Position numbers and translations under genes: made by a program. From positions 1-64,000 of the forward strand of contig MU401518.1 of assembly GCA_022579005.1 (NCBI GenBank): a stretch of DNA of 64,000 bases. The letters are read 5' to 3'. Numbering within the stretch: the stretch's first letter is position 1; each line of letters begins with the position of its first letter. The notes under the pieces were generated by a model. It ran no database searches. It had not been told where the DNA came from and saw only the letters and a program-made list of their open reading frames with translations. Origin of the DNA: Poronia punctata. Lineage: Eukaryota > Ascomycota > Sordariomycetes > Xylariales > Xylariaceae. Of this stretch, positions 1-12,467 are shown piece after piece.

Positions 1-3000
1 TTGTAACCTATGTCACCCTTATAAACCCAGGTTGGCTTGCTACACCACAACCCTTGCGCAGGGCTTGTTAGCCAGCCAGGAGTCCCGCTAAGGTACCTAA
101 ACCTACCTAGAGACTATGGATAGGAGGAGGGGGATGTGTAATGGATGATCAGGTAATACGAAGTCTGTAGCATTAATGCTAGGTATGTACCTAGTTAGAG
201 TATCACGAAACAGCCGCGCAATGCATTCATTGCCTAAGGCAGGAAATAAAGATATGGAGATTGAGACAACTTACTAGATAAATAGGTACATACATACAAG
301 AATGATACCCACCAGGGATCCAGGTAAACCGTCCCACCTGGATAACCTTGGCTTTCGGTATACGGATACTCGGAAACCCGACTATCTCGGATGCCGTCTG
401 ACGTCGGAGCGGGAATCTGTCCGGCGGGTGAACGGCCTGTCAACATGTAAGAAAGAAATGAGAATGAGACGGATATACCTTATCTGTGATGAAAAGCTGA
501 AGAGTAGGATGATGATGTGAACCACTCGCGCTTCTGGAGGCCTGCCATGCGCATCTTTCATCTTGTCTCATCTCATGTACGCATATAAACACGGTTCTTG
601 ATCGTGTTAACTGTATATGGGGTTCTCACCTGCATCTACTTAGATCCTAAGCTTATTGCGAATTTGGACTGGCGCTTCCCCTCCCACTCACTCAATACGG
701 GGTTCTGTTGGTAGGTACAGTACCTGGATGCCTCCCACTATCTTTCTTGTCCCTGCGTTGGAAGACGTATGGTACTTTTTAGAGCAATTATAGGATGGGT
801 GAGATAAGCGGTAAAAACTCGATTCGCATCTTCAACCTATTGAATTAGCCAATTTCATTTTAAAGAACTCTTGGTTGAAAATACCTCATCGTGATCTTAT
901 CTAATGAATGTGATATAAAAAAACCATGTAGGTCCAAGATATGTATGGCGGCCTCCCGCCTAAACCTAGGCCAAGGTTAGATCTTAGCGCATCCTATATC
1001 TTACATACATGAAAGAAATGCCCCCATTCCCGACATGCAGAATGCAAGTCGGTATTATATGTAAGACCGATCTAATCCAATGCGGAATGCGTCTATTTTG
1101 CAGGAGGATTTCATTGGTACGAGGGTTAGGCTTTTTTTCTTTTTTGTTTTTCTTCTTCCCCGACGTGGGCAAGTAGGTAAATGATAGATGCTACTGCGAT
1201 TTCGTCTTACACGTATGTACGTGTACGTGTAGGATTGCTATGAGCCCCGCGGTTCCAACCGCAACATGATACTTATTCTGCAATACCATGTGCATTTGCG
1301 CGTGTTAGTACAAGTCCAATTCTTGAAGATAGCTATACTCGTACTTTAGTTACTAATATTAGTAACACGAATTCAGAGAAAACCGTACCTAAGTAATCTG
1401 TCAAGTCCAACATCTTGAGACACAAGACAGCCGAGCCATCAGGAGTCGGAGTCCATGTAAATGCCGGGTGCAATTATCGACGTTCCCCTGTAGTTCGGTC
1501 TGTGACTTGCCCACTCTGCCGTGTTATTCGTCAATCGATCGCTGTCAGACCAAGGGAAATATTTAACCTACCTACCTTAGGCAGTAGGTATCATCCGTCT
1601 ATACATGTAAATGCATGTACGTGTAAATCCCACCAAACACCGGATGTAGGTATGTTCTACGTTGCGGGTAGCACGTGCCAAACAATCATGTTGTACCTAC
1701 TCGTACCTACTCGTAGTATGTTCGTGCTACTCGTACTTCTATTGAGTAAGCCCACGAAGCATGTGCTGAATGCCCCTCAACAATAAGTCTGCCTGGTTCT
1801 GAACCTGTGACCGATTGTAGCATCATCGCTACTGCTGCGAACGTTTAGCAGGCAGCCAAGTATTTAGATGTATGATACACGTGGGCATTACCTGAATGTT
1901 ACGCTGTAGACATCGTTTTCGGCGCTCAAAACGCCCAAGACGCCACGTAAACCCAAGCATAACCACATGCAACAAGGTACCTACCACGCCAGAACGGCGT
2001 ACGGAACCCGGGATGTCTCACCCGCCGGGCTCGGTACAGGTACTAGATGATGGATTACTACGGTCTAGGTCGATGGCCATCAGTTTAGTCTGACCGTGTG
2101 AGTACCGATACGAAAAGGATTGCTCGGCCAAGAAGGAGGATTATGTAAGTAGGTAGTAGGTAGCAAAGATTCCGGCTCCTAGAGACGGAAAAATCTCGTT
2201 TGAAAAATTGCCCCGCATTGTGAGGGTTAAATGGACTGGGTGGCTAGTGGATGGTGGCTGGATGACAAGGTAATATTCGCAAGGCAAACCTGCACCTAAA
2301 CTTCTTTAATCCTGTAGGAAGCGATCTGCCAGCATCCTCGATGAGCTTGTCCTGCGGCCAAGTTCAACCGATGGCCGGGGCAGAGGTCGGGGTGAAATGA
2401 GCATGCGGGTAGGCGGGCAATGAGGTGAGCATGCAAGGGTACATTGTTGTGTGATGTGCCGTACTGTGATTGTAACTTGTGAGTTCAGTTGTGAGACGTC
2501 CAAAGTCTGCACAAATCCACTGACCACAACACCTAAAAGTAGAGGGTTTCGTATTTTGTCCAGACCATCTGCGACACTCACCATAGGTGGCGTCAGCATC
2601 GTGGTTTCCTTGCACTACAGAGTACGAGATGACGTTTGGGAAACTTCGACTCATAACTCGCCAGCTGAACCTAACCTAAAAGGCTAACCTAGGCAAATTC
2701 CAAGCTTAGCGCGTACCTGCCTCTAATTTTAGCTTTGGGGGCAGTCTCAATTCCCGTCGAGGTCCCAGGATCCATCTCTCCAACAATAAAGGCAATGCCT
2801 CCCGTTCTCACCTCTCAATCCGCTATAACTAGCACCAGGATCGCCAGATATATTTATCTACTGACCCCAAAGAGTTTTGGCCTGGCGTCCTCGGCCCCCG
2901 GATTAACAGCCACACCCATTTCGATATAATAACTGTGAGGCTTCGCTCCCCTGTAGCTAGGAAGGCGGGAGCCACAATTTGCTGCTCGTGGAAAGTGATG

Positions 3001-6000
3001 GCTTGCATAGCCGAGCGCTTAAGAGTTAAGACCCGATACCTTAAGTTGGGTTCGGTCAGTTCGGATTCTCGGAATCTTTGGTGTACAGTCCAGTGCGCCG
3101 ACCGGGAAACACTTTGTCAATCTTTCCCTCAGATGACTTGGACTAATGCTACATCCACTTCTTGTGGTTCGAGGCAGTGGTTGTTTGATAGCCACCGAGT
3201 TTACCCCCAGCCTGCCAGGCACTCTGATGATCTGATGCACTCTGATGCGTTCCTCTTCTATCTAACCTACGGCTCAACGTACCTGATAGTCGATGGAATG
3301 CCAGAGTGGGTGGCATGGACGATCACCGTCCTCGTATTGTGCCCTGGGCGACACCAACCAGCCTACGACCAATCCTGCAACAGCGGCCATGGTGTCTCGC
3401 TGGACATGTGAAGGTGTACCAGCCTCCAGGCACCGAGATAGCAGTCCCGCATTTATTTGTAGCGTTTAGTGTTGTTTCAGCTAATTCGGTACAGTCACCC
3501 AAGATTGGGTAGGCACATTACCCGTTCCCCAATAGCTAACGTGTCAATACCTGCGAGGCTAACCTAGATGGATGTCACCTCCCGCACCGTTCCGTCCCGC
3601 GAGGTAACCACGTGCCCGTTGCTACTTTATTTGCCTGCTACCACGTTTGCCTACGAGTACGGTAGCCCCAAACAAAGAGCAAAAGGAGGGGCATCAATAG
3701 CCTATCTGTCTGGACTCTGAGAGCTTCCTTTTTCTGCCAGGGCCACATTCTGCCTGTCAGATATGTAGCCATGCGGCACGGCACCAATGGTGGACCTGAC
3801 GTTCCGGAATTCTTACTTCATAACTAACCTGCTATAAGTACCTCACTTATATTCGACTGAGCAAAAACCCGGAGATAGTCGGTGGGGGGCCTCGGCGAGT
3901 TTATACATTCACGTCCTCGCCGCTTTCTCTCTCTCATCCACCGGTCGCATGCATCAAGTGTTCTTTACAGCGACGACGGCTGTCTTGGGTACTAGAGAGG
4001 AAGGTGAAGAAAGAATAACGATGAGTACTTAGGTGAGCCATTTTCCCAGCTTTCATGTAGGAACGGTGGGGCGAGGAGGTTTGTAGTCCGGCAATCGTTC
4101 GTATGGAGGTGGCCAATATCTTGCGTGATGTGTCGGACACGCATCAACTGACAAGTACTACTTGTTTATAGACAAAACACAATGATGTGGCCGGCTCCCA
4201 TATCATTTTATAATACCTACGACTTGGTCCGTATTTGATGAAATAGCTGGGAGCCTTGGGAAATGCAACGCACTGATTACGCTTGGTAGCCTAGCCTTCC
4301 TCTTCCGTGCTAGGCGCTGAAAAAAGCGAGGTAAGTAGGTAGGTATGGTGTCAGGCGGTCGGTTTGACCCCTCAACTGATATTCCATCATTTTCCACCAG
4401 CACGTGGGATCACTGTGGGGGTAGCAGCCTCGACCTACCGGACCAAAACTTAAGCACGCCCTAACAGTTACAGAGCCGGATCGACCGGTACCGTTCGGTC
4501 TCTGACTTGAAACCAGACGCATGGTATAAAGGGAGAAAAGGGAAACACGACTGACACGTTACCAATATGGGGAGGGGTATCGCATCACGATCTCGATAAC
4601 CTACAGATCAACGGCCTATTTCACTCGTGGAGCAACATGCAGAACAACGCCCGGGAGGTTGCGGAACGCCGGGCGCTACCGGGCTCTATGATGGGATGTG
4701 TTCTTTGCATGGAATTTGCCGTCCATCATCAGTCGGGTATTTACTCCACAACGGGAAGTTATTTTATTTGATTCTGTCAGTCTGTTTCTTATTGGGCCCC
4801 TAGTTGAATCCTATCGGGGACTGTGACTGGTATAGGGCTGGGGCATGGCTAGGTGGGCAGGGCCGAAATTGCTTGAGAGCAGGCACGGCAGGGTCTTCTC
4901 AGCCGCTCCTTGCATGTAAATGCAACTATGGCCTTATATCTGCTTACATACTTTGGCTTAGTAACGGTATTAACAAAACTTGCACTTTCTACTTACTGCG
5001 CAGCTTTGGAAAATAAAAATAAAGGACAAGACCCGGATACTTGGCAGACTTTCTATGACGTTGTGTAAGATTATTAAATTCGAAAAGGTAGGATGATGAC
5101 TATTGAAGAGAGACAGATACGAGTACAAGTATTACAATGCGATACTGCTACCCGTAGGTTAGTTGTTTGGGGTAACTTACCTAAGGTAGTCGGCGCAGAA
5201 TGCCTACGAGTACAGCTGAAGTATTTATAAGCCAGGCGGCCAGTGAAAACCCACGAGGAACTTTACGAGTGGGTAACCTACTAACCTAGCAACGCAGCAC
5301 CAGCATCAGATAGCCTATCAAAGTGTCAAGGAATAGTCTCTACTGTGTAATTAAATGGCCCTGGAGGAACCTGGTAAAATTTTCGATGCCTACCCAAGAA
5401 AAAGTAAGTGAAAATTTAAATGCACATGTTACAGACCCTGGTGGAATAGGTATTCCACTTTACTCAAGGTAGCAACGACCTTCTTTCTGATGCAACAAAT
5501 GTAACCTAGTAAACGTGGTCTAGGTATGTCTTCGATCGGGACTGTGTGTGGTTACAAACGATCTTCATGTCTAGACCAATAGGGGGTAATCTTAAAAAAA
5601 AGAGTTGGGAAGGGGCTACCCTGGACAGTAGGTAGTCTAGGTGTCTAGGTAGTTCGAACACATACGCGTGCGAGTAGAGGCCCATTGTATAGGCTCATGT
5701 ACGTGTACGTTGGTTGTAGGCCAATTAATCGTACCCCCGGTCAGGTCGCCACGCTAGGGAGCTAAGAGTCTTTATACTAAGATAGGTATAGCTTCTATTG
5801 CTAAATACTTATTTAGCCTGCCAACTTGGCTACCCTAAATATGTACCGTGCTAAGGCCGAGCTCTTTAGGCCTTTGGCCAAGAAAGCAGAAAGTCCAAAA
5901 ATACCTGACCAGGGTACGATTAATTGACGTACAACCAACGTAGGTTAGACTGGGGCCTATCGCCGGTAGGTGAGTAAGTACCTAGGTACACGTATTACCT

Positions 6001-6118
6001 CGTAGGTGATATCCATCCTATCTATTTACGTGTCTGCCCGCCCTCTTCCTCTTCGCAATCCGAAGAATTCCAATCAAACCATTCACCATTCACCATTTCC
6101 CCCGCGAACTCGCCCATC
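1..6118. other. Gene-free intergenic tract
   Basis: I see no convincing coding gene, tRNA or rRNA here. Open frames are short, lack codon bias and splice structure, and overlap on both strands. The tract has ordinary base composition, unlike the AT-rich blocks further right. It is dense in short words such as TACCTA/TAGGTA and TACGAGTA/TACTCGTA (for example near 1349, 1700, 3651, 5119 and 5207). Its right end, with the doubled ATTCACC/CACCATT pyrimidine-rich stretch just before 6119, is the promoter and 5' UTR of the F-box gene. Confidence 0.6.
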
Positions 6119-8457
6119 ATGGTACCGAGCCTTGACTATGATGCGATGGCGCTGAGCTTGAAAAAAGGAATCGAGTTCTACAAGAGGAACAAATTCGCAA
6201 AGGCATACGCCATCTTCAACGAGGTCAGTATCTAATAAACTACCTAATCCATCCAATCCATCCAATCCAGTCTTGGCGCGTTGCCCCACTATCAACAACC
6301 AAGACCAAAGCCAGACGAGAGGCAACCCCAAGCTGACATGATGTCGAAACGACGTAAAAGGTGGTGAACAAGTGCCCGTGTGGTGTCGCCATAAGGACAG
6401 CTCCGTGTCTTTGCAAATCGATCGTGTTCGCCATCGAAAATGATGAGCTCGAAAAAGCACTGCGGAAAAGATGCATCTGTTCTGCCAGATCCGACATTCG
6501 GTGCAAGAATGTGTTACATACCGATGCTCTCGATAGTTTAACAGCCCTCTACGAAGCCAAGGGGCTCGTTGATAATGCCATGGCCGTCGCCGAAGCCATG
6601 ATTCATCTATCTCCTCGCGATCCTAGAGTAGGTTGCTTTTTTATCATCTATTTTACTCTTGTCACCTTCCATTAGCTGACCATGCATTCTGTCCCACAGG
6701 GTTTCCTCCGCCTAGGGAAGCTTTTACGCGTTAAAGGTTCACATCGACTTGCTTATCTCACGTACCAACGGGGGATCGAGCTTGTGAGTAAGAGAAACCC
6801 TACTCACGAGCTTCTTCCTGTAAGTTGGCCCAACACTTATCGTCTGAAACCTCTTCCGCAGCCACTGACTTGCCCATTTAGGTGCTACGCAAAGTCAAAG
6901 CGAAGACCAAGCTGCGCGCACTTGCATCGGATCCGCTGGGGGCCCTGCCGCCCGAGCTTGTCGCCATGATTTTTGAGAATCTTAACTTTACAACCTTGTG
7001 GTAAATAAAACATGAACCCCTAAAGCTTCCCCTTATTCTTTTGGTTGATTACCTACTAATCACAGGGAATTTTGCCAGCCGATGTCTACGAGTTTCCAAG
7101 AGCTGGAAAGCCTTTCTCACCAGCAGCGACAGGACGATCCAGTCACTTTGGCGCGAACAGTGTTTCCGCCCCGGCATAAAGCCCGTCCGCATAAGCGCGC
7201 TGCAAAAATATGCGGCCTATGCTGGTCGTCAAGTGACGCAACTTCACATCAAATCTTGCCGTGGCTTTGGCTTGGACCAAGCCCGACTAAACTGGTTATC
7301 TGTTGCTTATAAGAACTTGAATTCCCTGAGTCTACAGGAAGTCAGCTGCCCAGGTGCCTTTGACACTGTCTTGTTGGAACAACTTCCGCCAAAACCATGT
7401 TTCCCACAGCTGACCCGTCTACATTTCGGCTTCGACACGCCATATTCGGCCGCGTTTGTTAATGGCATCATCAAGTCATCAGCCAATACCCTTCAGGAAC
7501 TTACTCTGGTAAATCTTCAGCCCCGCCGTGAACATTCAGCCGTATGGCCGCTTTTGCCGCAGCTTCGAGTTCTTCGGTTAGGGAGCAAAGGCGCCGGGTC
7601 GGCTAATTTGGCCATCGTCCATATGGTGAGCTTTTTTTTCTTCTCTTTCTTCTCTACTTCCCTTTTCCCGTCTTCCACCTGGCACGCAAGCTTACAAAGA
7701 TAAGGCCTCCTTTATGTACGTTGCTCCCAATGTCGAAGAGGTTTGGGTGCAGGGCATAACAGCCGATCGGTCAGGGGCCAACTTTTACCCCAACGCCTGG
7801 CCTCGGCTAAAGCGTTTGACCATCGGGCCCAATGTGAGTTGGTATCAATTATTAAACGTGCCCAACTCGCCAATTCGGCTTTCTTCGGATCTCGAAGAAT
7901 TGTACCTATGCGATGCCCTCTTCGTCGACGTCCTCCTGGAATGGCCCTTCCTCGGCGAAGACGGCCAAGACAATGTTTTCCCGACACCGACGAAACTGCG
8001 CAAGTTCATGACGCCGAGCCGTCTCCGCTCGACCGTGCGGCCACCCTCTTTCTCCGGCTTCATGGAAAGCTGGATCCGACCCGGGCTCGAGTCGGGCTCG
8101 CTCACGTCACTGCAGATGGGAGAATTCCCACAGGCTTTCCCTACCTGGTTCAAGAGCGAGAGTCTGACATTCCTGTCGTTGCAGGAACTGTTCTGGAGCC
8201 TGGATCCGTTTGTCCTGGATGATTATCTGGCGAAGCTGCTTGCTGTCTTTCCCAACATTGAGACGCTCGATATCAGCCATGTGCCCTTCTCCAATGCGGC
8301 CCTGGGCTCGGCCATCGCGAAGGGCAAGATTAAATCGATTTACTACAACGGCAACTATGCGCAGAGAGCCGAGATAGTCCATTGGGCCGCCGAGAACCAC
8401 GGTGTTTCCTTTATACGGGAACCCGCTTGTCAGAACGACATACCTTCTCCTTGTTGA
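6119..8457 (+). CDS. F-box protein with TPR-like N-terminus and leucine-rich repeats (Dia2/Pof3-like)
   Basis: Predicted substrate-recognition subunit of an SCF ubiquitin ligase. Six exons by frame and splice signals: 6119-6223, 6361-6627, 6700-6783, 6882-7000, 7079-7625, 7705-8457, giving 624 residues. The N-terminus is TPR-like helical sequence interrupted by a cysteine cluster (C40, C42, C51, C53, C73, C75, C83), possibly zinc-binding. The F-box follows at about 169-215, starting DPLGALPPELVAMIFENL. The rest (about 260-600) is irregular leucine-rich repeats. This order matches budding-yeast Dia2 and fission-yeast Pof3, which link SCF to replication forks and genome stability; that role is inferred from architecture only. 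The acceptor at 7078 was preferred over the nearer AG at 7065 because only it keeps the frame (LCRCLRVSKSW). A small risk remains around 7834, where a GTGAGT lies in frame. Confidence 0.82.
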
Positions 8458-8925
8458 AGAAGGAAGGCAACTTTGTTTTGGAGGAAGAGCAAGGAGACGA
8501 CCACATGAAAAATACCTCGTCATTGATTGTTGTAGCAAGCCTTATTTGTAGTATAATTTTATTCATAATGAGTCGTTCAATTCATAGCTAACATAACGAA
8601 CCTTTTTTTCCAAACATAAGAAACATGACATGACAAGACAAAAGAAATAAGATGTGTGATGTGATGTGATGTGAGTAGAAGAAGAAGAAGAAAAATTGAC
8701 CAACCACACCTCATAAACAAACCCCTTTTTAAACCATGATTTCGACGCTTTCATGCCATGCAATGCCAACGCCATCATCCTCATGCATCATGAACCAGAT
8801 AGATAGATAGCACCCCGTCCCATCCTATTCCACCACGATAATTGAAGTAGTCCATTCAATTTCATCCATCCAAAAGCAAAAAGAGGTAACGGCTCGATAG
8901 GACCAAGGTCATGTATGTATGACCT
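8458..8925. other. Intergenic gap between convergent genes
   Basis: This holds the 3' ends of the F-box gene (+) and the coiled-coil gene (-). It contains short tandem motifs: a GTGAT run near 8652, a GAA run near 8678 and GATA repeats near 8798. No coding sequence was recognised. Confidence 0.6.
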
Positions 8926-11491
8926 TCACCTAGCCGGACTCTCTCGAACACCCCCAACAACATTCCCCGAAATCAAACCCTGTAATTCCCACGGACTCAA
9001 CGTACTTCTCCTTCTTGAAGCAACCTTACTTTTCCCACCACTACCACCACCACTGCCAGCCCCACCTTTCCTTTTGCTACTACTACTTTTGATTTTCGGA
9101 CTCGGGTCAAGTCTTTGTTGTTGTTGTTGTTGTTGTTGTTCTGGAAGAGGAAGAGGAATATCTCTCTTGACAGGATCCACGTTTTTCTTTTCCGTATTGT
9201 TGGTATTGTTGGTGTGAGTGTTTTCTTGTTGTCCTGGTTCTGGTTCTGGTTCTGGTTCTTGTCCACTTAACCGTCTACTACGACGGACAGCTTTCAACTT
9301 TGCTCGAACGCGGGCAGCGTCTGCTTCTCGTTCGGATGCGGCTAGTTTGGCGGCTATCGTTGCCATGCTTAGCGTTGGACTTGTTGGGTTGGGACGGGGG
9401 AGGCGGGTGCGTGGGGAACGAGGGGCAGGGGCAGGAGCAGGACGTTGTTTGGTTGTTGTGGGTGATGATGGGGATGTTTTTGGAGGTTCGTCGGTAGTAG
9501 TAGTAGTAGTTGTAGTTGTTTGTGCTTTTCCTTCTTCTACTACTTCTTTTGATAACGATGAGAAGGAGGAGGTTGAAGAAGATGAAGATGAAGAAGAAGA
9601 TGTGGATTTTGATTGTTGCGTTCGCGAAGAAGCCGGCTCGGATTCTTGAGGCAGAGGCCTCGAGAAGAGGTTTCGTTTCGTTTGTGTCTGAGCAGGTCTC
9701 TCGATTGATTTTCCGAATAAAGGACTGTCATAAGATGATGTCGATGTCGGTTGTCGAGATTCTTTCTTCTGTTGATTGCTACTCGACGACTTATTATTAT
9801 GATCGTCGGCGGTGCCGGTGGCTGCGAGATCCCAGGTATTCTCTTCTACTATCGTAGTAAAGTCCCCGCCGTTGGGTCTCTTGTTGTTATTGTTGCGGCC
9901 TTTATTTCCCGAAGAATATGAATCCTTCAGGGCAATTTTCTGAGCCGGTTCAGGCAGGGCGTGGTGGTGAAAGTCTACAACAGATTCGGCTGTGGATAAT
10001 TGAAGGATTTGTACGTTGGGCTCTTCGACGTCGAGATCGTCAATGTCGATGTTGTCGTCTTGGAATATGCTCGAATCGGATCCAGTATCATCATCTTCTT
10101 CTTCTTCGCCCAAGTCTCCTTCTTCGTCTTCGTATTCTGCGGCGGATACTAAGCGGACTGACTCGACGGATCTAGGAGATGAGCGGACATGTGTCTGTGT
10201 CTGCTCTTCTCGACGATCTCCTTGCTTTTGCGCTTGAACTTCTTCCTCCTCTTCCTCGTCTTCTTCCTGTACGCAAGGTAATCTCATAGGGATGGCATGG
10301 ACAGTTTCCTCGACATCGCGGACACGAACAGGACTAAGACGCAGTCCCATTTGCAGATCTTCCATATCGACCGATCTACCGCTCGAGACCATCCGTCTAC
10401 GCCAGCCATCAATCATATGTACTGCATCCTTCCAGCGAGATTCCATCGTCTCTAACCCCGCCCGTAGACGATGGATTGCCTCGTCGCGGACTTCCACCTC
10501 CTCGATCGGGGCGAAAGATGGATTCGTGAGGATCGATCTGAGATGTTCGACTATGGCCTCAAGCTCAGCCGCCAGCTCTTCAGCCGACTTCTCGGGCGGT
10601 CTCGTGACAAATCCTTGTTGGTTATCGAGTTCTTGTTCCTGGCCGCCTCCATCCGTATCGCGATCCAACCCGCTCATTTCGCGCAGACCTTCCACCGTCC
10701 GTCGGACGAGAGCGAGCAAGCCTTCATTCTCTTCGCTCAACCCCCTGGCCAACTCTGTAAGGAACGCGTTGGTCTCCATACGTAGGTTGTAACCGTCACT
10801 CTCCGTAGCGCCGGCAGGCAACCCGGCAGATTCGTCGCCGTAGTCGCCCGTGACCGTGATGGTGATGACGTCGCGACTTTTGCCCCCACCACGCACGCGT
10901 GCGGCGTCGGCGATGGCTTTCTTGAGGCTGTCGATCTGGCGGTCTCGCTTGCGCACTTCGTTGGCACATGCGCTGCGCGTCTGCGCCACAAGGGATTTCA
11001 TCTTGGCCAGGTCTTCCTTGAGTTTGTGGATCCCCTGCTCCGCCGTCTTCAATTGGGTCCGTAGAGCCCGTTCTGTTGCCTCGGCACCGTCCAACCGTCT
11101 TTGCGCGTCGGTTAACTTGTCTGTTTGTCGAGACAACTCGGTCGTCTGCCGTTGCGCGTCGGCGCGCAGCGTGCGTAGAGTCGAGGAGAGGGACTCGCGG
11201 TGTTCGGCATCGCGCTATAAAACCAGACGAGCGAATATCATGTGAGCAACAGTTCTTAAAAGCATATATCATAGGGAAGATGCGAGACGGGAAGTAGTGG
11301 GTACATACGTCTCGCCGTAATATCAAGTCATTGACGATGCTGATAATGCGGCCCATGGTGTCTTGAAGACCACCATCAGAGCCTTCGGGATCGGCAAAGT
11401 CGATAGTTTGGCCATCGCGTAATAGACCGCGAGACAGGAGCTGATTGTTGATGTACAGCGATGCTGCACGTAGGTTTCCTGAGTCGATCAT
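8926..11491 (-). CDS. ADIP/SSX2IP-domain coiled-coil protein (TinC-like)
   Basis: Two exons, 11309-11491 and 8926-11214, separated by a 94-nt intron with donor GTATGT and acceptor TATAG, give 823 residues. The N-terminus has the afadin/alpha-actinin-binding (ADIP) family signature: LYINNQLLSRGLLRDG at about 13-28, the phrase MGRIISIVNDLILRRD before the splice, then a long coiled coil after it. In Aspergillus, members of this family include the NIMA-interacting protein TinC at spindle pole bodies; animal SSX2IP acts at centrosomes. The C-terminal half is low complexity: acidic runs, poly-Ser, poly-Thr, a glutamine run encoded around 9118-9141, and basic Lys/Arg-rich segments. The first ATG in frame is at 11491; the frame stays open upstream to a TAG acceptor-like site near 11547, so a 5' UTR intron or a short extra N-terminal exon is possible. 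Confidence 0.82.
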
Positions 11492-12467
11492 CGTCTCCAA
11501 CGCGAGCCAACTGGGGCTGAATTTCTTCCCGTATTCCTTGGTCGCCTATCAAGAAAGGGATTCAATCAATCCGTCGTAGTTGGTCTAGGTCTGTCGGCTA
11601 CTCAGATAATCACGGGGCGTAGTAATAGTAGTAGTAGTAGTCGACAATGTTGACTCAAGTCGCATTCCGATTCTTTCTTTTTGCGTCCTTAATGACAGGT
11701 TCGTATCGGTGTTTACCACAATTCAAAGCTCGGCCTACTAGGTAAGGTATGTTTCCAAAAACCAGAAGCGGGGAAAGATGTATCGGCTCCGCGCGCGAGA
11801 GAAAACGGAAAGCGTATCGTGGGGATAATATTAAAATGCTTCGGATTCAGGTGTTGGCCTTGATTGTGTTCTTAAATGACTTTGTTCGAGAAATGCGCAT
11901 GGAATGCAGGAATTGAAAATCATCTCTGAAAAGAAGCAGTCCATACCCTTCATTGGTTGCTATGCGGGGCAGAAAGTAAACAAAAGCCCACCCCGGACTT
12001 TAAGACGTACCGACTGGGGTCATTTTGCTTTGTATCACTAGTACACTAGGTACCTACTGGTGGCACTGCGTAAGTGCGCACCTTCCGGCACTCCTCTCAC
12101 TCCCACCGACATCTATTTTACCCTGTAATTTTGGATCCTCTGGCCCAAAGTAGACTAGGAATGCATTCACGTGTCAACCCTTAATTGATCAACCTCATCT
12201 CTACACTTCTTGGTCGGATTTGGTTGGTCTCCAGGTGGGAAATGTCTCCTTAGTAAGTCCTGTCACCGTAGCAATTGAGCATCGTTGTCCCGGACTACGT
12301 TATCGTCATCTTTTTTCCGGCAGTGTGACCGGGGAACCGGTATGCATCCGCTAACTTTGAAATATGTGCTTATGCTGTGCATCGTCACTTTTCTACGCTT
12401 GAATGTCCTTTTTTTTTATACCCCTCGTTTTCCGTCTGTATCTTCTCCGTTCCCGCTTGTCCCCGCT
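11492..12467. other. Intergenic: promoter/5' UTR of coiled-coil gene and 3' region of PSD2
   Basis: Nearly 1 kb without a recognisable gene, between two minus-strand genes. The part next to 11500 contains an acceptor-like site (minus-strand TTGATAG at about 11547-11553), suggesting a 5' UTR intron. A (TAG)n microsatellite lies at about 11622-11642. Confidence 0.5.

Noticed and set aside
2935..3411. 158-codon open frame on the plus strand
   Set aside because: No domain, signal, compositional bias or splice structure; an overlapping frame of similar quality exists on the other strand.
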